Assembly (NCBI RefSeq): GCF_015668515.1
Contig: NZ_JADPFO010000001.1
Coordinates: forward strand, 1,514,823-1,578,822
Length of the DNA stretch: 64,000 bases
Source: Paraclostridium tenue
GTDB lineage: Bacteria > Bacillota > Clostridia > Peptostreptococcales > Peptostreptococcaceae
Direction of reading: 5' to 3'
Positions 18,198 through 26,445 of this stretch are shown here, in pieces. The notes under the pieces were generated by a model. That model ran no database searches and was not told the DNA's origin. It saw only the letters and a program-made list of their open reading frames with translations. Made by a program: the position numbers and the translations under genes. The first letter of the stretch is position 1; the number at the start of each line of letters is the position of its first letter.

Positions 18198-19139
18198 CTA
18201 CTTTGCTATTTTAGATACTATAGCATTCCACTCACCTAAAGATTCTACATGTACTATTTCAAGTCCATTTTCAGTTAAAGCTTGTTTAACTTCATCTACC
18301 TTAGCGTGTATTATTCCTGAAGATATAAATACTGCATCATCTTTCATGAATTGTTTTATATCTTTAGCTAATATTTTTATTATATCTGCTATAATGTTTG
18401 CTACTACTATATCAGCTTTATCAGTTACAACTTCCATTAAGTTTCCGTGAAGTGCAGTTACACTACCTTCTACTTTATTTAACTCTATGTTTTCTTTAGA
18501 TACTTTTACAGCTACTTCATCTAAGTCAACTGCTAATACATCTTTAGCTCCAAGTTTTGCTGCTGCTATTGCAAGTATCCCACTTCCGCATCCTATATCA
18601 AATACCTTTGATTCTGGCTTAACGTATTTTTCTAACTCTCTTATACACATGCTTGTAGTTTCATGAGTTCCTGTTCCAAAAGCCATTCCTGGGTCTAGTT
18701 CTATTATTAAGTCAGATTCAGCTTTTTCATATTCTTCCCAAGTTGGTTTTACTACTATTTTTTCACCTATTTTAGTTGGCTTGTAATAATTTTTCCACTC
18801 ATTAGCCCAATCTTCTTCATCTACTTGAGAAAGTTCTACTATAGCTTCTCCTACATCTATTCCGAATTCTTTAAGACCGTCTATCTTTTCTTTTATTAAT
18901 TTAATATCATCCGTAACGTCTCTTTCTTCTGTTATATAAGTTTTTATTATAACTCCATCGTATCCGCTGTTAAATATTTCTTCTTCAACGAAATCCCAAT
19001 CATATTCATTTTTCTTTTGGAATTTGAAATCTTTAGGATCTTCTATAGAAACTCCTCCTACATTTTGCTCATATAATATATTAGTTATAGCTTCAACTGC
19101 TTCAGTTGTTGTTTTTATTGTAATTTCTGCCCATTTCAT
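18198..19139 (-). CDS. prmA: Ribosomal protein L11 methyltransferase
   Basis: SAM-dependent enzyme that trimethylates ribosomal protein L11. It has an N-terminal substrate-binding ferredoxin-like domain and a Rossmann domain with motif I VFDIGCGSGILAIAA (about residues 180-194) preceded by DPGMAFGTGTHETT. 313 residues. SD AAGGAG. In Firmicutes prmA normally follows dnaJ; here dnaJ is about 25 kb away. Confidence 0.96.
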   Translation of the reverse strand: MKWAEITIKTTTEAVEAITNILYEQNVGGVSIEDPKDFKFQKKNEYDWDFVEEEIFNSGYDGVIIKTYITEERDVTDDIKLIKEKIDGLKEFGIDVGEAIVELSQVDEEDWANEWKNYYKPTKIGEKIVVKPTWEEYEKAESDLIIELDPGMAFGTGTHETTSMCIRELEKYVKPESKVFDIGCGSGILAIAAAKLGAKDVLAVDLDEVAVKVSKENIELNKVEGSVTALHGNLMEVVTDKADIVVANIIADIIKILAKDIKQFMKDDAVFISSGIIHAKVDEVKQALTENGLEIVHVESLGEWNAIVSKIAK

Positions 19140-19183
19140 TTATGTACACGCTCCTTTTAAAATTCCAGTTTTTCGTAAACTTT

Positions 19184-19212
19184 ATTATATCATATTTATT
19201 ATTGTCTTTTAA
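19184..19212 (-). promoter_or_regulatory. Promoter for prmA-rsmE-mtaB
   Basis: On the minus strand: -35 TTAAAA (19207-19212), 17-bp spacer, -10 TATAAT (19184-19189), about 45 bp before prmA. It gives prmA its own transcription after its separation from dnaJ. Confidence 0.55.
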
Positions 19213-19300
19213 AATAATCTTTTATACTTTAATACATATATTTAGATTATCAAACTAATTCAATTTTGTATACAATGTCCAAATTTAATAATAATTAAAT

Positions 19301-19342
19301 AAAAGATAGAGTTAAATAATAATTTACTTAACTCTATCTTTT
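19301..19342. terminator. Terminator after the DUF4003 gene
   Basis: A 15-bp perfect stem (AAAAGATAGAGTTAA and its complement) with an AT-rich loop and flanking A and T tracts, about 20 bp past the DUF4003 stop. It marks the left border of the accessory block. Confidence 0.85.
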
Positions 19343-19360
19343 TATACGTATAAATTAAGT

Positions 19361-20326
19361 TCATATATTATTTAAAATTATTGAACTTGTAGTTGCTGTC
19401 ATTATAGCTATATTCATAGCCTTATTTATATCATCAATTGTTTTACTTATTAAAATACTATTTTTATCTTTATTAGATATATAATTTTGAATCACTAAAA
19501 ATCCTGCTATAATGTTTCTATAATTTTCATCTAATGCAAAGCTTCCATATCCCCTATATATTTTTAATTTATCTGATATATTTTTTATTTTTTCTATTGT
19601 ACTTTTCATATCTTTTATTTCTAAAAATGCCATAACTCCAATCAATGGATATCCAAATTTATGAAATTTGCAATTATTTTTTTCTAATTCCTTTTTTACA
19701 TATATGCATTTTTCCCAAACTTCTTTTTTTCTAGTTAATGAAATTACCTGAGATAAATTTTTTAGTGTATTATTTTTATAAAAACCATTCTTACATAAAT
19801 AAACATATGCCTCTTCCATATCAATTAATTCTTCATCTATATTTTGTGAATTAATAGCTACTATACAAGCGTTGATATAATCATCTATAGATGTTGAAAA
19901 CGGATGGTTATTCCTCATAAATTCATATACATATTTTGTTTTTTCTATACATTCATCAATATCTATTTTATTTTTATTTTCAAAAATCATATTTGAGATT
20001 AGTGCTAAAGAATCTCCTGAATAGAATTTATTTTGTCTTAGTTTTTTGTGTATTTTAAGAATTTCTTCTAAGCTTTCTTTGAATTGTGATTGAAATGATA
20101 TTATTATTGCTGTATTTATAGAGATATCTCCTCTAAAATCTGAAAATATTGAAGTGCTTTCTCTTATAATGTCTGTACATTCATTTACTTCTTTAAAATT
20201 TATATATTTATCTTTTAGTGTATATTTAAGTGCACGTTCATGTAGTGTTAATTTAATACAGGGTTCAGTCTTTACATTTTTTAATGATTCATAATTCTTT
20301 ATTAGAAGGCTAACTTTACGCTCCAT
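19361..20326 (-). CDS. DUF4003 family protein
   Basis: A 321-residue soluble, alpha-helical protein resembling the DUF4003 family of Firmicutes, of unknown function. It has no signal peptide or catalytic motif that I recognise. The start at 20326 has SD GGGGG; the frame is open to 20362. A GNAT acetyltransferase gene lies 47 bp upstream on the same strand, and the hairpin at 19301 ends the unit. Confidence 0.65.
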   Translation of the reverse strand: MERKVSLLIKNYESLKNVKTEPCIKLTLHERALKYTLKDKYINFKEVNECTDIIRESTSIFSDFRGDISINTAIIISFQSQFKESLEEILKIHKKLRQNKFYSGDSLALISNMIFENKNKIDIDECIEKTKYVYEFMRNNHPFSTSIDDYINACIVAINSQNIDEELIDMEEAYVYLCKNGFYKNNTLKNLSQVISLTRKKEVWEKCIYVKKELEKNNCKFHKFGYPLIGVMAFLEIKDMKSTIEKIKNISDKLKIYRGYGSFALDENYRNIIAGFLVIQNYISNKDKNSILISKTIDDINKAMNIAIMTATTSSIILNNI

Positions 20327-20373
20327 ATCATTCCCCCTAAAAGCTTTTAATATATTATTCAATTAAAGAAAAT

Positions 20374-20898
20374 TTATTTGTATAAATTAATTAACTTTTT
20401 ATTATATCTTCCCATTATTATTTCATCTACATACTCTCCATTTTTTATCGCTGAGTATTTTTTAACTCCTTCTTTTTCAAAGCCTAGCGATTCATATAAT
20501 TTAATAGCTTTTTCATTGTCTTTATATACACCTAATTCTAATCTTACTAACATAAGCCAGTTGTCTGCTAAATCTATTAGTTCCTCCATTAATTTTTTTC
20601 CTATACCTTTTCCCTGATAATTTGTATGTATGCTTATTGCCATACTTGCACTGTGTCTTATTCTTGGCGATGTATTTACATTTAAAGATGCTACTCCTAC
20701 TACTTTTTTATCATTATTTTCTATTACTTCTGCTACCATCATATGATTATTGATATCTAAATTCTCAGTTATTTTTTTAGTTTTTTCTATTCTTTCAGAA
20801 CTTATTGCTAAAGTATTTTCTTTTACACCTTTCATTTTTCTTATTTCATTTATAGCATGTGAATCTTCTATTTTTACTGCCCTTATTGTTACCTCCAT
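20374..20898 (-). CDS. GNAT family N-acetyltransferase
   Basis: A 174-residue acetyl-CoA dependent acetyltransferase. The acetyl-CoA loop is visible as YQGKGIGKKLMEEL (about residues 94-107), followed by the LYESLGFEKEG motif. It resembles the L-amino-acid or phosphinothricin acetyltransferase-like subgroup, but the substrate cannot be read from sequence. SD AAGGAGG. Probably cotranscribed with the DUF4003 gene. Confidence 0.88.
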   Translation of the reverse strand: MEVTIRAVKIEDSHAINEIRKMKGVKENTLAISSERIEKTKKITENLDINNHMMVAEVIENNDKKVVGVASLNVNTSPRIRHSASMAISIHTNYQGKGIGKKLMEELIDLADNWLMLVRLELGVYKDNEKAIKLYESLGFEKEGVKKYSAIKNGEYVDEIIMGRYNKKLINLYK

Positions 20899-21013
20899 AA
20901 CTACCTCCTTTTTATATTCGTTTTATTATAATTTTAGTTTATATTTTATTTACTTTCTTTAAATTGTAAAAAAAATATATATAATTCTTTTTATATTTAT
21001 TTTTTAATAAAAA

Positions 21014-21038
21014 ATGGAGTATCAAAATGATACTCCAT
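21014..21038 (-). terminator. Terminator after PAP2 phosphatase gene
   Basis: Perfect 10-bp stem ATGGAGTATC / GATACTCCAT with a short loop and a T tract on the minus strand. It belongs to a set of similar hairpins in this window. Confidence 0.85.
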
Positions 21039-21058
21039 ATCTGTATAATTAATTTATA

Positions 21059-21649
21059 TTATTTTTTATCTTTAACCATATCTTTTAATATTGGCGTACG
21101 CTTTTCTATATTGAAATATAGATTTTTAATTTTTTTTCTTAAGAATTTATTGTATAAAATACTTGTTATAATAGCTATTATATATGATATTACAACATGC
21201 TCTGGATAATGATGTCCTACATATACTCTAGAAAATCCTATTAATAGTGATAGACATATTGATACAACTCCAAGTATCTTACTATATACGTTTAACCCTA
21301 ATGCAATACTCATACTAGCTAATGAGTGATCACTTGGAAAAGATGAGTTTGGTTTATGAGGGTATAATAAATTAGCTGAACTATTGTTTACAAAAGGTCT
21401 TGGTGCAAACCATATACCAGCTAATATAGCCGATAAAACCATATTTAAAATTGTAAATATTACTGTATTTACAGCTACTTCTCTTGCATTTTTATTTTTC
21501 TTTATAACTCCAACAATATATAATATAACTACCATTAATGCTAATATTAAAGGCACTTTTCTTGAAGTAAAAATCATTATACTATCTAATGTTGAATTTT
21601 TTCCTGCTAATCCGTTTATTGAATTAAATACTTTCTCCCAAAAATTCAT
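21059..21649 (-). CDS. PAP2-family phosphatase (undecaprenyl-diphosphatase-like)
   Basis: A 196-residue membrane phosphatase with about five helices. The catalytic motifs are present: FAPRPFVN (motif 1), FPSDHSLASMS (motif 2) and SRVYVGHHYPEHV (motif 3). The family includes BcrC-type enzymes that recycle undecaprenyl pyrophosphate and give bacitracin tolerance. SD AGGAGG. A single-gene unit. Confidence 0.88.
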   Translation of the reverse strand: MNFWEKVFNSINGLAGKNSTLDSIMIFTSRKVPLILALMVVILYIVGVIKKNKNAREVAVNTVIFTILNMVLSAILAGIWFAPRPFVNNSSANLLYPHKPNSSFPSDHSLASMSIALGLNVYSKILGVVSICLSLLIGFSRVYVGHHYPEHVVISYIIAIITSILYNKFLRKKIKNLYFNIEKRTPILKDMVKDKK

Positions 21650-21822
21650 TATTTAAGCCTCCTATTTTATTGTGCATAATCATTTTTTAATATTATATAT
21701 TTTGTGATATTTTGTCAATCTTTGTCTTGTAGATATTATAGAATCAATTATAATTTCTAATTTTATTTAAATGTAATTTCATATTTATATTATAGTAAAA
21801 AAGATATATCATTAAATTTGAA

Positions 21823-21861
21823 ATACAAAAGGGAGTCCCAAAATAGTACTCCCTTTTGTAT
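21823..21861 (-). terminator. Terminator after the DUF1540-like mini gene
   Basis: Long stem ATACAAAAGGGAGT / ACTCCCTTTTGTAT, immediately after the 40-codon frame ending at 21867. Its position supports that small gene being real or once real. Confidence 0.75.
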
Positions 21862-21866
21862 AGATT

Positions 21867-21989
21867 TTATATTATTGTATAATTTAGTATAAAAGTTTCA
21901 CAACTACCAGTTCTTGTATTTATTTTTACTTCTTTTGCCCTACATTCCTTTGAATTTTTATATTTACAATTTTTGATTGGGATTACCAT
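21867..21989 (-). CDS. DUF1540-like 40-residue cysteine protein
   Basis: A 40-codon frame with the cysteine spacing CKYKNSKECRA...SCETF, which resembles DUF1540 domains found in small, often sporulation-linked, Firmicute proteins. A strong terminator follows. No clear ribosome site precedes the ATG, and a stop codon directly abuts it upstream, so it may be a decayed gene or use weak initiation. The rest of the 21650-22052 gap shows only AT-rich sequence. Confidence 0.5.
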   Translation of the reverse strand: MVIPIKNCKYKNSKECRAKEVKINTRTGSCETFILNYTII

Positions 21990-22052
21990 TTAAAATATAT
22001 ATGCTTATTTATATTTTAAATTTTAAATATTTTTACTAGAACTTTAAATTAC

Positions 22053-22856
22053 TTAATTATCTTCTATAAATATTTGGATTTGACAATTATAAGATTCTAT
22101 ATTGAAAAAATCATTAAATAACTCAATTTCAATAATGTTTTTGATTTTTAAATTATTTTCTTTTACGTAATTAATTATTTTTTTCCTACGTTCATTTTCA
22201 TTTTCTTTACTGTAAGATAAGGTTAAGTAATTTCCTCTTGGTAGTATTTTTATATTATTTTCATCTTCTATATTTATACTTCCTTCAAATCCGCTAAAAA
22301 CATATCTTGGTTTTATAGTGTTGTCTGAATTGAGTTCATATATTATACCTCTATCCATAGACATATTTAAATTTTTATCTTCAAATATTTTTTCTAAATC
22401 TGAGTAGTAAAGTAACTCTTTTAAACTTCCTACTTCTTTACAAGGAGCTGTAATTATATATCGATTTTCAAAAAACTTAATATTTATATCATCATTATTT
22501 AATATATATTTAGAGTTTTCTACACTCATATTTAAAGAATCAATATTTTTAATCACTTCTTTCATTTTATTTATGTTTTCTTGTGCTTCACATTTTTTTA
22601 TTTGTAAAAATTCTAGTAATTTGTCAGTATCACATTGTTTAAAAATTTCTTGTAGCTCTTTTATACTAGTTCCTAAAGCTCTACATCCTTTTATAATATC
22701 TATATAAATAAATTGATCTATAGAGTAATATCTATAACCCGTTTCATTATCTATGTATTTTGGAATAAGAATACCCATTTTATGATAATATCTTAAAGCT
22801 TTTATTGTAATATCTTTTATTTTTGCAACTTCCCCAATAGAAAATAAATCCTTCAT
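22053..22856 (-). CDS. MerR-family regulator with effector-binding domain
   Basis: N-terminal MerR winged helix (about residues 1-70: FSIGEVAKIKDITIKALRYY, then YRYYSIDQF), a dimerisation coiled coil (about 75-110) and a C-terminal GyrI/BmrR-like ligand domain. It resembles BltR/BmrR, which activate efflux or acetyltransferase genes on drug binding. The start at 22856 has SD AAGGAGGAG; the frame is open to 22907. The divergent gene at 22968 has a MerR-type 19-bp-spaced promoter, so it is the likely target. Confidence 0.88.
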   Translation of the reverse strand: MKDLFSIGEVAKIKDITIKALRYYHKMGILIPKYIDNETGYRYYSIDQFIYIDIIKGCRALGTSIKELQEIFKQCDTDKLLEFLQIKKCEAQENINKMKEVIKNIDSLNMSVENSKYILNNDDINIKFFENRYIITAPCKEVGSLKELLYYSDLEKIFEDKNLNMSMDRGIIYELNSDNTIKPRYVFSGFEGSINIEDENNIKILPRGNYLTLSYSKENENERRKKIINYVKENNLKIKNIIEIELFNDFFNIESYNCQIQIFIEDN

Positions 22857-22873
22857 TTCACTCCTCCTTTTTA

Positions 22874-22904
22874 TTGACTCTCCCCTTAGGGTACATCTTA
22901 TTAT
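22874..22904 (+). promoter_or_regulatory. MerR-type promoter with 19-bp spacer
   Basis: -35 TTGACT (22874-22879), a 19-bp spacer containing the G+C-rich CTCCCCTTAGGGTAC element, and -10 TATTAT (22899-22904). The overlong spacer is the hallmark of promoters activated by MerR proteins through DNA twisting. It points to the acetyltransferase gene at 22968. Confidence 0.65.
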
Positions 22905-22967
22905 CATTATAAAGTATTTAAATTTAATACTAAATCTAAATTTAATTATATAAAAGGAGTATTTAAT

Positions 22968-23597
22968 ATGGGTAAAGTAATTTATAGAAATTTAGTAGAA
23001 ACAGATTATGAAACTATGAAAGAATTTATAGGTGAAGCATTTGGTTTTAATGAATTTGTCAAAGATAAGAAACTTTTAGATATATTACTTGCAGGGTATC
23101 TTAAAGAATGTCTTTTAGAAAGTTCATTTAGTAAAGTTGCTCAAAAAGATAATCAAGTCGTTGGATTTATTTTAGGTAGTGCAAAAAAAGATAAAAATCG
23201 TTTTGAAAATTGTAACAATATTTTAAGTATTGACCCTAATGAGGTTGATTCAATTATAAATGATGATAAAAACAAAGACCTTTTCAAGGAATTTTCAAAA
23301 ATTACAGATACGTATAAAGAACTTATAAGAAAACGAGAAAATGATTTTCAAGGTTGTATACAATTGTTTATTGTATCAAAAAAATATAGAGGTTTAGGTA
23401 TTGGTAAGTCTTTAGTTAATCATTTATTTAATTATATGAGAAAAATGGATGTAAAATCTTTGTATCTATATACAGACACTAGATGTAACTACAAGTTTTA
23501 TGATATTCAAAACTTTAATCGTATAGGTGAAAAAGAAATTTATTTTAAATCACTTAAAACATCTTTAAATGTATTCTTATACAATTATAATTTTTAA
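22968..23597 (+). CDS. GNAT family N-acetyltransferase
   Basis: A 209-residue acetyltransferase with the acetyl-CoA loop KYRGLGIGKSLVNHLF (about residues 142-157) and a C-terminal YLYTDTRCNYKFYDIQNF segment. It has a central insertion (about 70-115) not seen in the smallest GNATs. It is divergent from the MerR regulator and has a MerR-type promoter, like spermidine acetyltransferase BltD next to BltR in Bacillus; a polyamine or drug substrate is possible but unproven. SD AAAGGAG. Confidence 0.85.
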   Translation: MGKVIYRNLVETDYETMKEFIGEAFGFNEFVKDKKLLDILLAGYLKECLLESSFSKVAQKDNQVVGFILGSAKKDKNRFENCNNILSIDPNEVDSIINDDKNKDLFKEFSKITDTYKELIRKRENDFQGCIQLFIVSKKYRGLGIGKSLVNHLFNYMRKMDVKSLYLYTDTRCNYKFYDIQNFNRIGEKEIYFKSLKTSLNVFLYNYNF

Positions 23598-23611
23598 TAT
23601 ATTTAATTATT

Positions 23612-23642
23612 AAAGGTAATAGCTTTATAAGCTATTACCTTT
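23612..23642 (+). terminator. Terminator after the plus-strand GNAT gene
   Basis: Stem AAAGGTAATAGCTT with its complement and a following T-containing tail, about 15 bp past the stop. Confidence 0.75.
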
Positions 23643-23664
23643 GTTATAAAATGTGAATATTTCA

Positions 23665-24651
23665 TTATTTATTATTTTTTTCTAAACACTTTGTTGGGTC
23701 AATATATATTTGATCCCATTTTCCATCTTTATTCTTTTTATAATCTGCAATTTTAATATCAACACCATTAGTTAATTGATAAAAAAGTACATAATACTCG
23801 TTCATATTTTTATCTTTAAAATAAACTTTCTTTTCATATCCATTTTCTTTTACATAAACTTTATTATCTATTAAAGAACACCAATTTCCATATTCAATTT
23901 CAACAAATGATTTAGCATCATATGACCATCCATGATAAGGAGCGCATAAATAATTTTCTGGAGTGAAATTCATATTTACAATTTTATAAACTTCACCTTG
24001 CTTTTGTAAATAAATATATCCAAAATAATAAGCAAAAACTCCTTTTGACTCATTTGTACCTTCTATTGTTTCAATTTCAACAAAATATTTTATAATGTCG
24101 GGATTTTCCTTATCTGAACCTACCTTATTTAATTTAATTAAATTAATATGAAGTGTATTTTCAAAAGACTTTAAATAATTTTCATAAGACACCTTATTTT
24201 TATAAGAATCGGATAAAAACTTATATGCAATTGGATAAGGTGCTCTTGTATCTCCTAAACTTCCACATCCAGTTTCAGAACCTTCTACAGGATTAGCTGC
24301 CTCTCTTAAAACACTAAAGTAATTGATTATAGTATCTTCAGGATTTTTTAAAAATTTATTAGGTATTTTAATTTTAGATGTATCTGTTCCATACATATTA
24401 TAAAAGATTTCATCTATTTTATTATTTAATATAGGAGCTTTAGATGGTCTAAAAAATCGTTCTTGATTTTTATATTGCTCAGTGTCATTTCTTTTTTTAT
24501 CTTCTTTTAAATTTAATAATTTTATATATTGTCCTCCAAGTATTAACTGCTTTTCTTCACATTTACTTACTGTAGTACTTAACATAAAAAATAAAATAAA
24601 AACTGTTATAATACTTCTTCTGAGCATAATTCTTGTCAAAATTTTAACCAT
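23665..24651 (-). CDS. Secreted or membrane-anchored protein of unknown function
   Basis: 328 residues with an N-terminal hydrophobic signal segment (about residues 8-30, IITVFILFFMLSTTV), then a charged linker and a folded outer domain of about 230 residues. No family is recognised. Two conserved-looking segments are GSETGCGSLGDTRAPYPIAY (about 123-142) and NYLCAPYHGWSYD (about 231-243). No good ribosome site lies near the ATG at 24651; an ATG at residue 9 is an alternative. It is convergent with the GNAT gene. Confidence 0.6.
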   Translation of the reverse strand: MVKILTRIMLRRSIITVFILFFMLSTTVSKCEEKQLILGGQYIKLLNLKEDKKRNDTEQYKNQERFFRPSKAPILNNKIDEIFYNMYGTDTSKIKIPNKFLKNPEDTIINYFSVLREAANPVEGSETGCGSLGDTRAPYPIAYKFLSDSYKNKVSYENYLKSFENTLHINLIKLNKVGSDKENPDIIKYFVEIETIEGTNESKGVFAYYFGYIYLQKQGEVYKIVNMNFTPENYLCAPYHGWSYDAKSFVEIEYGNWCSLIDNKVYVKENGYEKKVYFKDKNMNEYYVLFYQLTNGVDIKIADYKKNKDGKWDQIYIDPTKCLEKNNK

Positions 24652-24877
24652 AAATATATAATATTAGTAATTTTGACAGCCTCCTTTCATATCTTCAATT
24701 TTATTATGAAGTTTTTTATATTATTTAATTTTTTTACATTAACTATACTCAAAAACTTTATTAATTATAAAAAGCCTAAATTTTGAAATAATTGTTACTT
24801 TTTTTTAATCGTAAATAAGTACAAAGCAAGTTAAAATGGAAATATATGTAATAATTATAGCCGGAGGATTTATTTAA

Positions 24878-25495
24878 ATGACTTTTGATATGAGTTTTCT
24901 TTTAAGCACTTGTTTCCCATTCTGGTTAATTTATAGATGCTTAATATTGTTTAAAAGAAAAAAAGACAAAATTAAAATCAACTTATTTAGTGAAATTTTA
25001 GTCAATTTGTTTGTATTGTATTTATTTTTTATTTTAGGAATACGTATTTTTCCTATACATATAGGTTATCGTTTACCTTGGCCAGAGCAATTAAGTTTTG
25101 CTGAACAGTGCAATTTAAATATTTTACCTTTTGTAGACTTTTTTAATTATAATATTTATAAAATATCTTCTATTAAAATTTTATTAGGTAATTTTTTGTT
25201 ACTAATTCCTCTAATAATATATTTATGTGCCATGGAAGTTTGTATAAGAAATCTAAAATCTTGTACAATAATTTCTTTTTTAGTATCAATTTCGATAGAA
25301 TTAACACAATTAATAACTAATATTTTAAATATATCTGACTATAGAATTGTTGATGTAAATGATTTGATATTAAATACATTAGGTGGAGCTTTAGGCTTTT
25401 ATATATTCGAGGAAATATATAAAGGTAAACTTAAAGAATATATAGATTCTTTATCTGAAGATTTTGTTGAAAGTGATATCGACACAGTTTCATAA
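24878..25495 (+). CDS. VanZ-family membrane protein
   Basis: A 205-residue protein with about five membrane helices. The VanZ signature is seen in the central and C-terminal parts: NFLLLIPLIIYL, SIELTQLITN and DVNDLILNTLGGALGF. VanZ proteins confer low-level teicoplanin resistance in vancomycin clusters, but most chromosomal homologues have unknown roles. SD CGGAGG. It stands alone, so glycopeptide resistance should not be assumed. Confidence 0.85.
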   Translation: MTFDMSFLLSTCFPFWLIYRCLILFKRKKDKIKINLFSEILVNLFVLYLFFILGIRIFPIHIGYRLPWPEQLSFAEQCNLNILPFVDFFNYNIYKISSIKILLGNFLLLIPLIIYLCAMEVCIRNLKSCTIISFLVSISIELTQLITNILNISDYRIVDVNDLILNTLGGALGFYIFEEIYKGKLKEYIDSLSEDFVESDIDTVS

Positions 25496-25526
25496 AAAAC
25501 ATTTTGTATTTTTTAGTTTAGATAAT

Positions 25527-25552
25527 AAGGGGTACTAAAATGGTACCCCCTT
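25527..25552. terminator. Bidirectional terminator between vanZ-like and mgtC-like genes
   Basis: Stem AAGGGGTAC / GTACCCCCTT lies between two convergent genes, with T-rich sequence on the plus side and A-rich on the other. It is one of the similar hairpins with an AAAATG core. Confidence 0.8.
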
Positions 25553-25569
25553 AATATATACAATTAAAT

Positions 25570-26247
25570 CTATAATTTAGTTGCTGTAACTATACTTTTA
25601 TTTTCAATTAACATACTTATAATTTCATTTATACTAATCAATTTTGACTTTCTTAAAGTATATAAACATTCATCATCTCCTATAACTTCTATACTTTCAA
25701 TTTTTATTTCACAATTTTCAATTGATTCCTTAACTTCTTTTATAGCTTCAATCCTAGATTTATATTTTATTTTTATTTTAATAATATTAGCTTTACTCAT
25801 AAATTTATCTTCAAATTTCTTTAGAAAAACAAGAACTATTACTATACTAACTCCACTTAATATACTTATATTATAAAACCCCATTCCTATAGCAATCCCA
25901 ACACAAGCTACAGCCCATATAGATGCTGCTGTTGTTAATCCCTTTATAGCTCCTTTTGTTTTTATTATAGTTCCAGCTCCTAAAAACCCTATACCTGATA
26001 CTACTTGTCCTATAAATCTTCCATCATTTAATTTTATTATTCCTGAAAGTGCTGGTGCTTTAGCAATTTGATTTAAAGCAAGATTTGCTAATTCTACTTG
26101 AATAAGCGCTGCTACAGTAGCTCCCAGACACACTAGTGTATGAGTTCTAAATCCCGCTGATACATTTTCACGTTCTCTATTGTAACCTATAGTTCCTCCT
26201 ATACATATAGCTAATAAGATTCTTATAATTATGTCTTTTATATCCAT
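25570..26247 (-). CDS. MgtC/SapB-family membrane protein
   Basis: 225 residues. The N-terminal five-helix MgtC domain (1-145) shows GGTIGYNRERENVSAGFRTH, GIGFLGAGTI and a TTAASIWAVACVGIAIG segment, followed by a C-terminal ACT-like cytoplasmic domain (about 150-225). The family is linked to magnesium limitation and membrane ATPase inhibition in pathogens; in free-living Firmicutes its role is unclear. SD GGAG. Confidence 0.9.
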   Translation of the reverse strand: MDIKDIIIRILLAICIGGTIGYNRERENVSAGFRTHTLVCLGATVAALIQVELANLALNQIAKAPALSGIIKLNDGRFIGQVVSGIGFLGAGTIIKTKGAIKGLTTAASIWAVACVGIAIGMGFYNISILSGVSIVIVLVFLKKFEDKFMSKANIIKIKIKYKSRIEAIKEVKESIENCEIKIESIEVIGDDECLYTLRKSKLISINEIISMLIENKSIVTATKL

Positions 26248-26445
26248 GAAACTACTCCAATCTATATATTTTAATAGATTATATACCCCCTACTATAAAG
26301 TTATAACCCATGTAGTTTTTATAATTTTAATTTTAAAAATTTATATATTAAAAATATTTATGAAATTTTTTAATATCACATTCAAATCTATAAATGAATA
26401 CTATATTAATTAGGATACATTCATTTATATTTGGAGGATAACAAT

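Noticed and set aside
24878-25495. Glycopeptide resistance locus (VanZ)
   Set aside because: Only a lone VanZ-like gene is present; no vanA/B, vanH, vanX or regulators are nearby.
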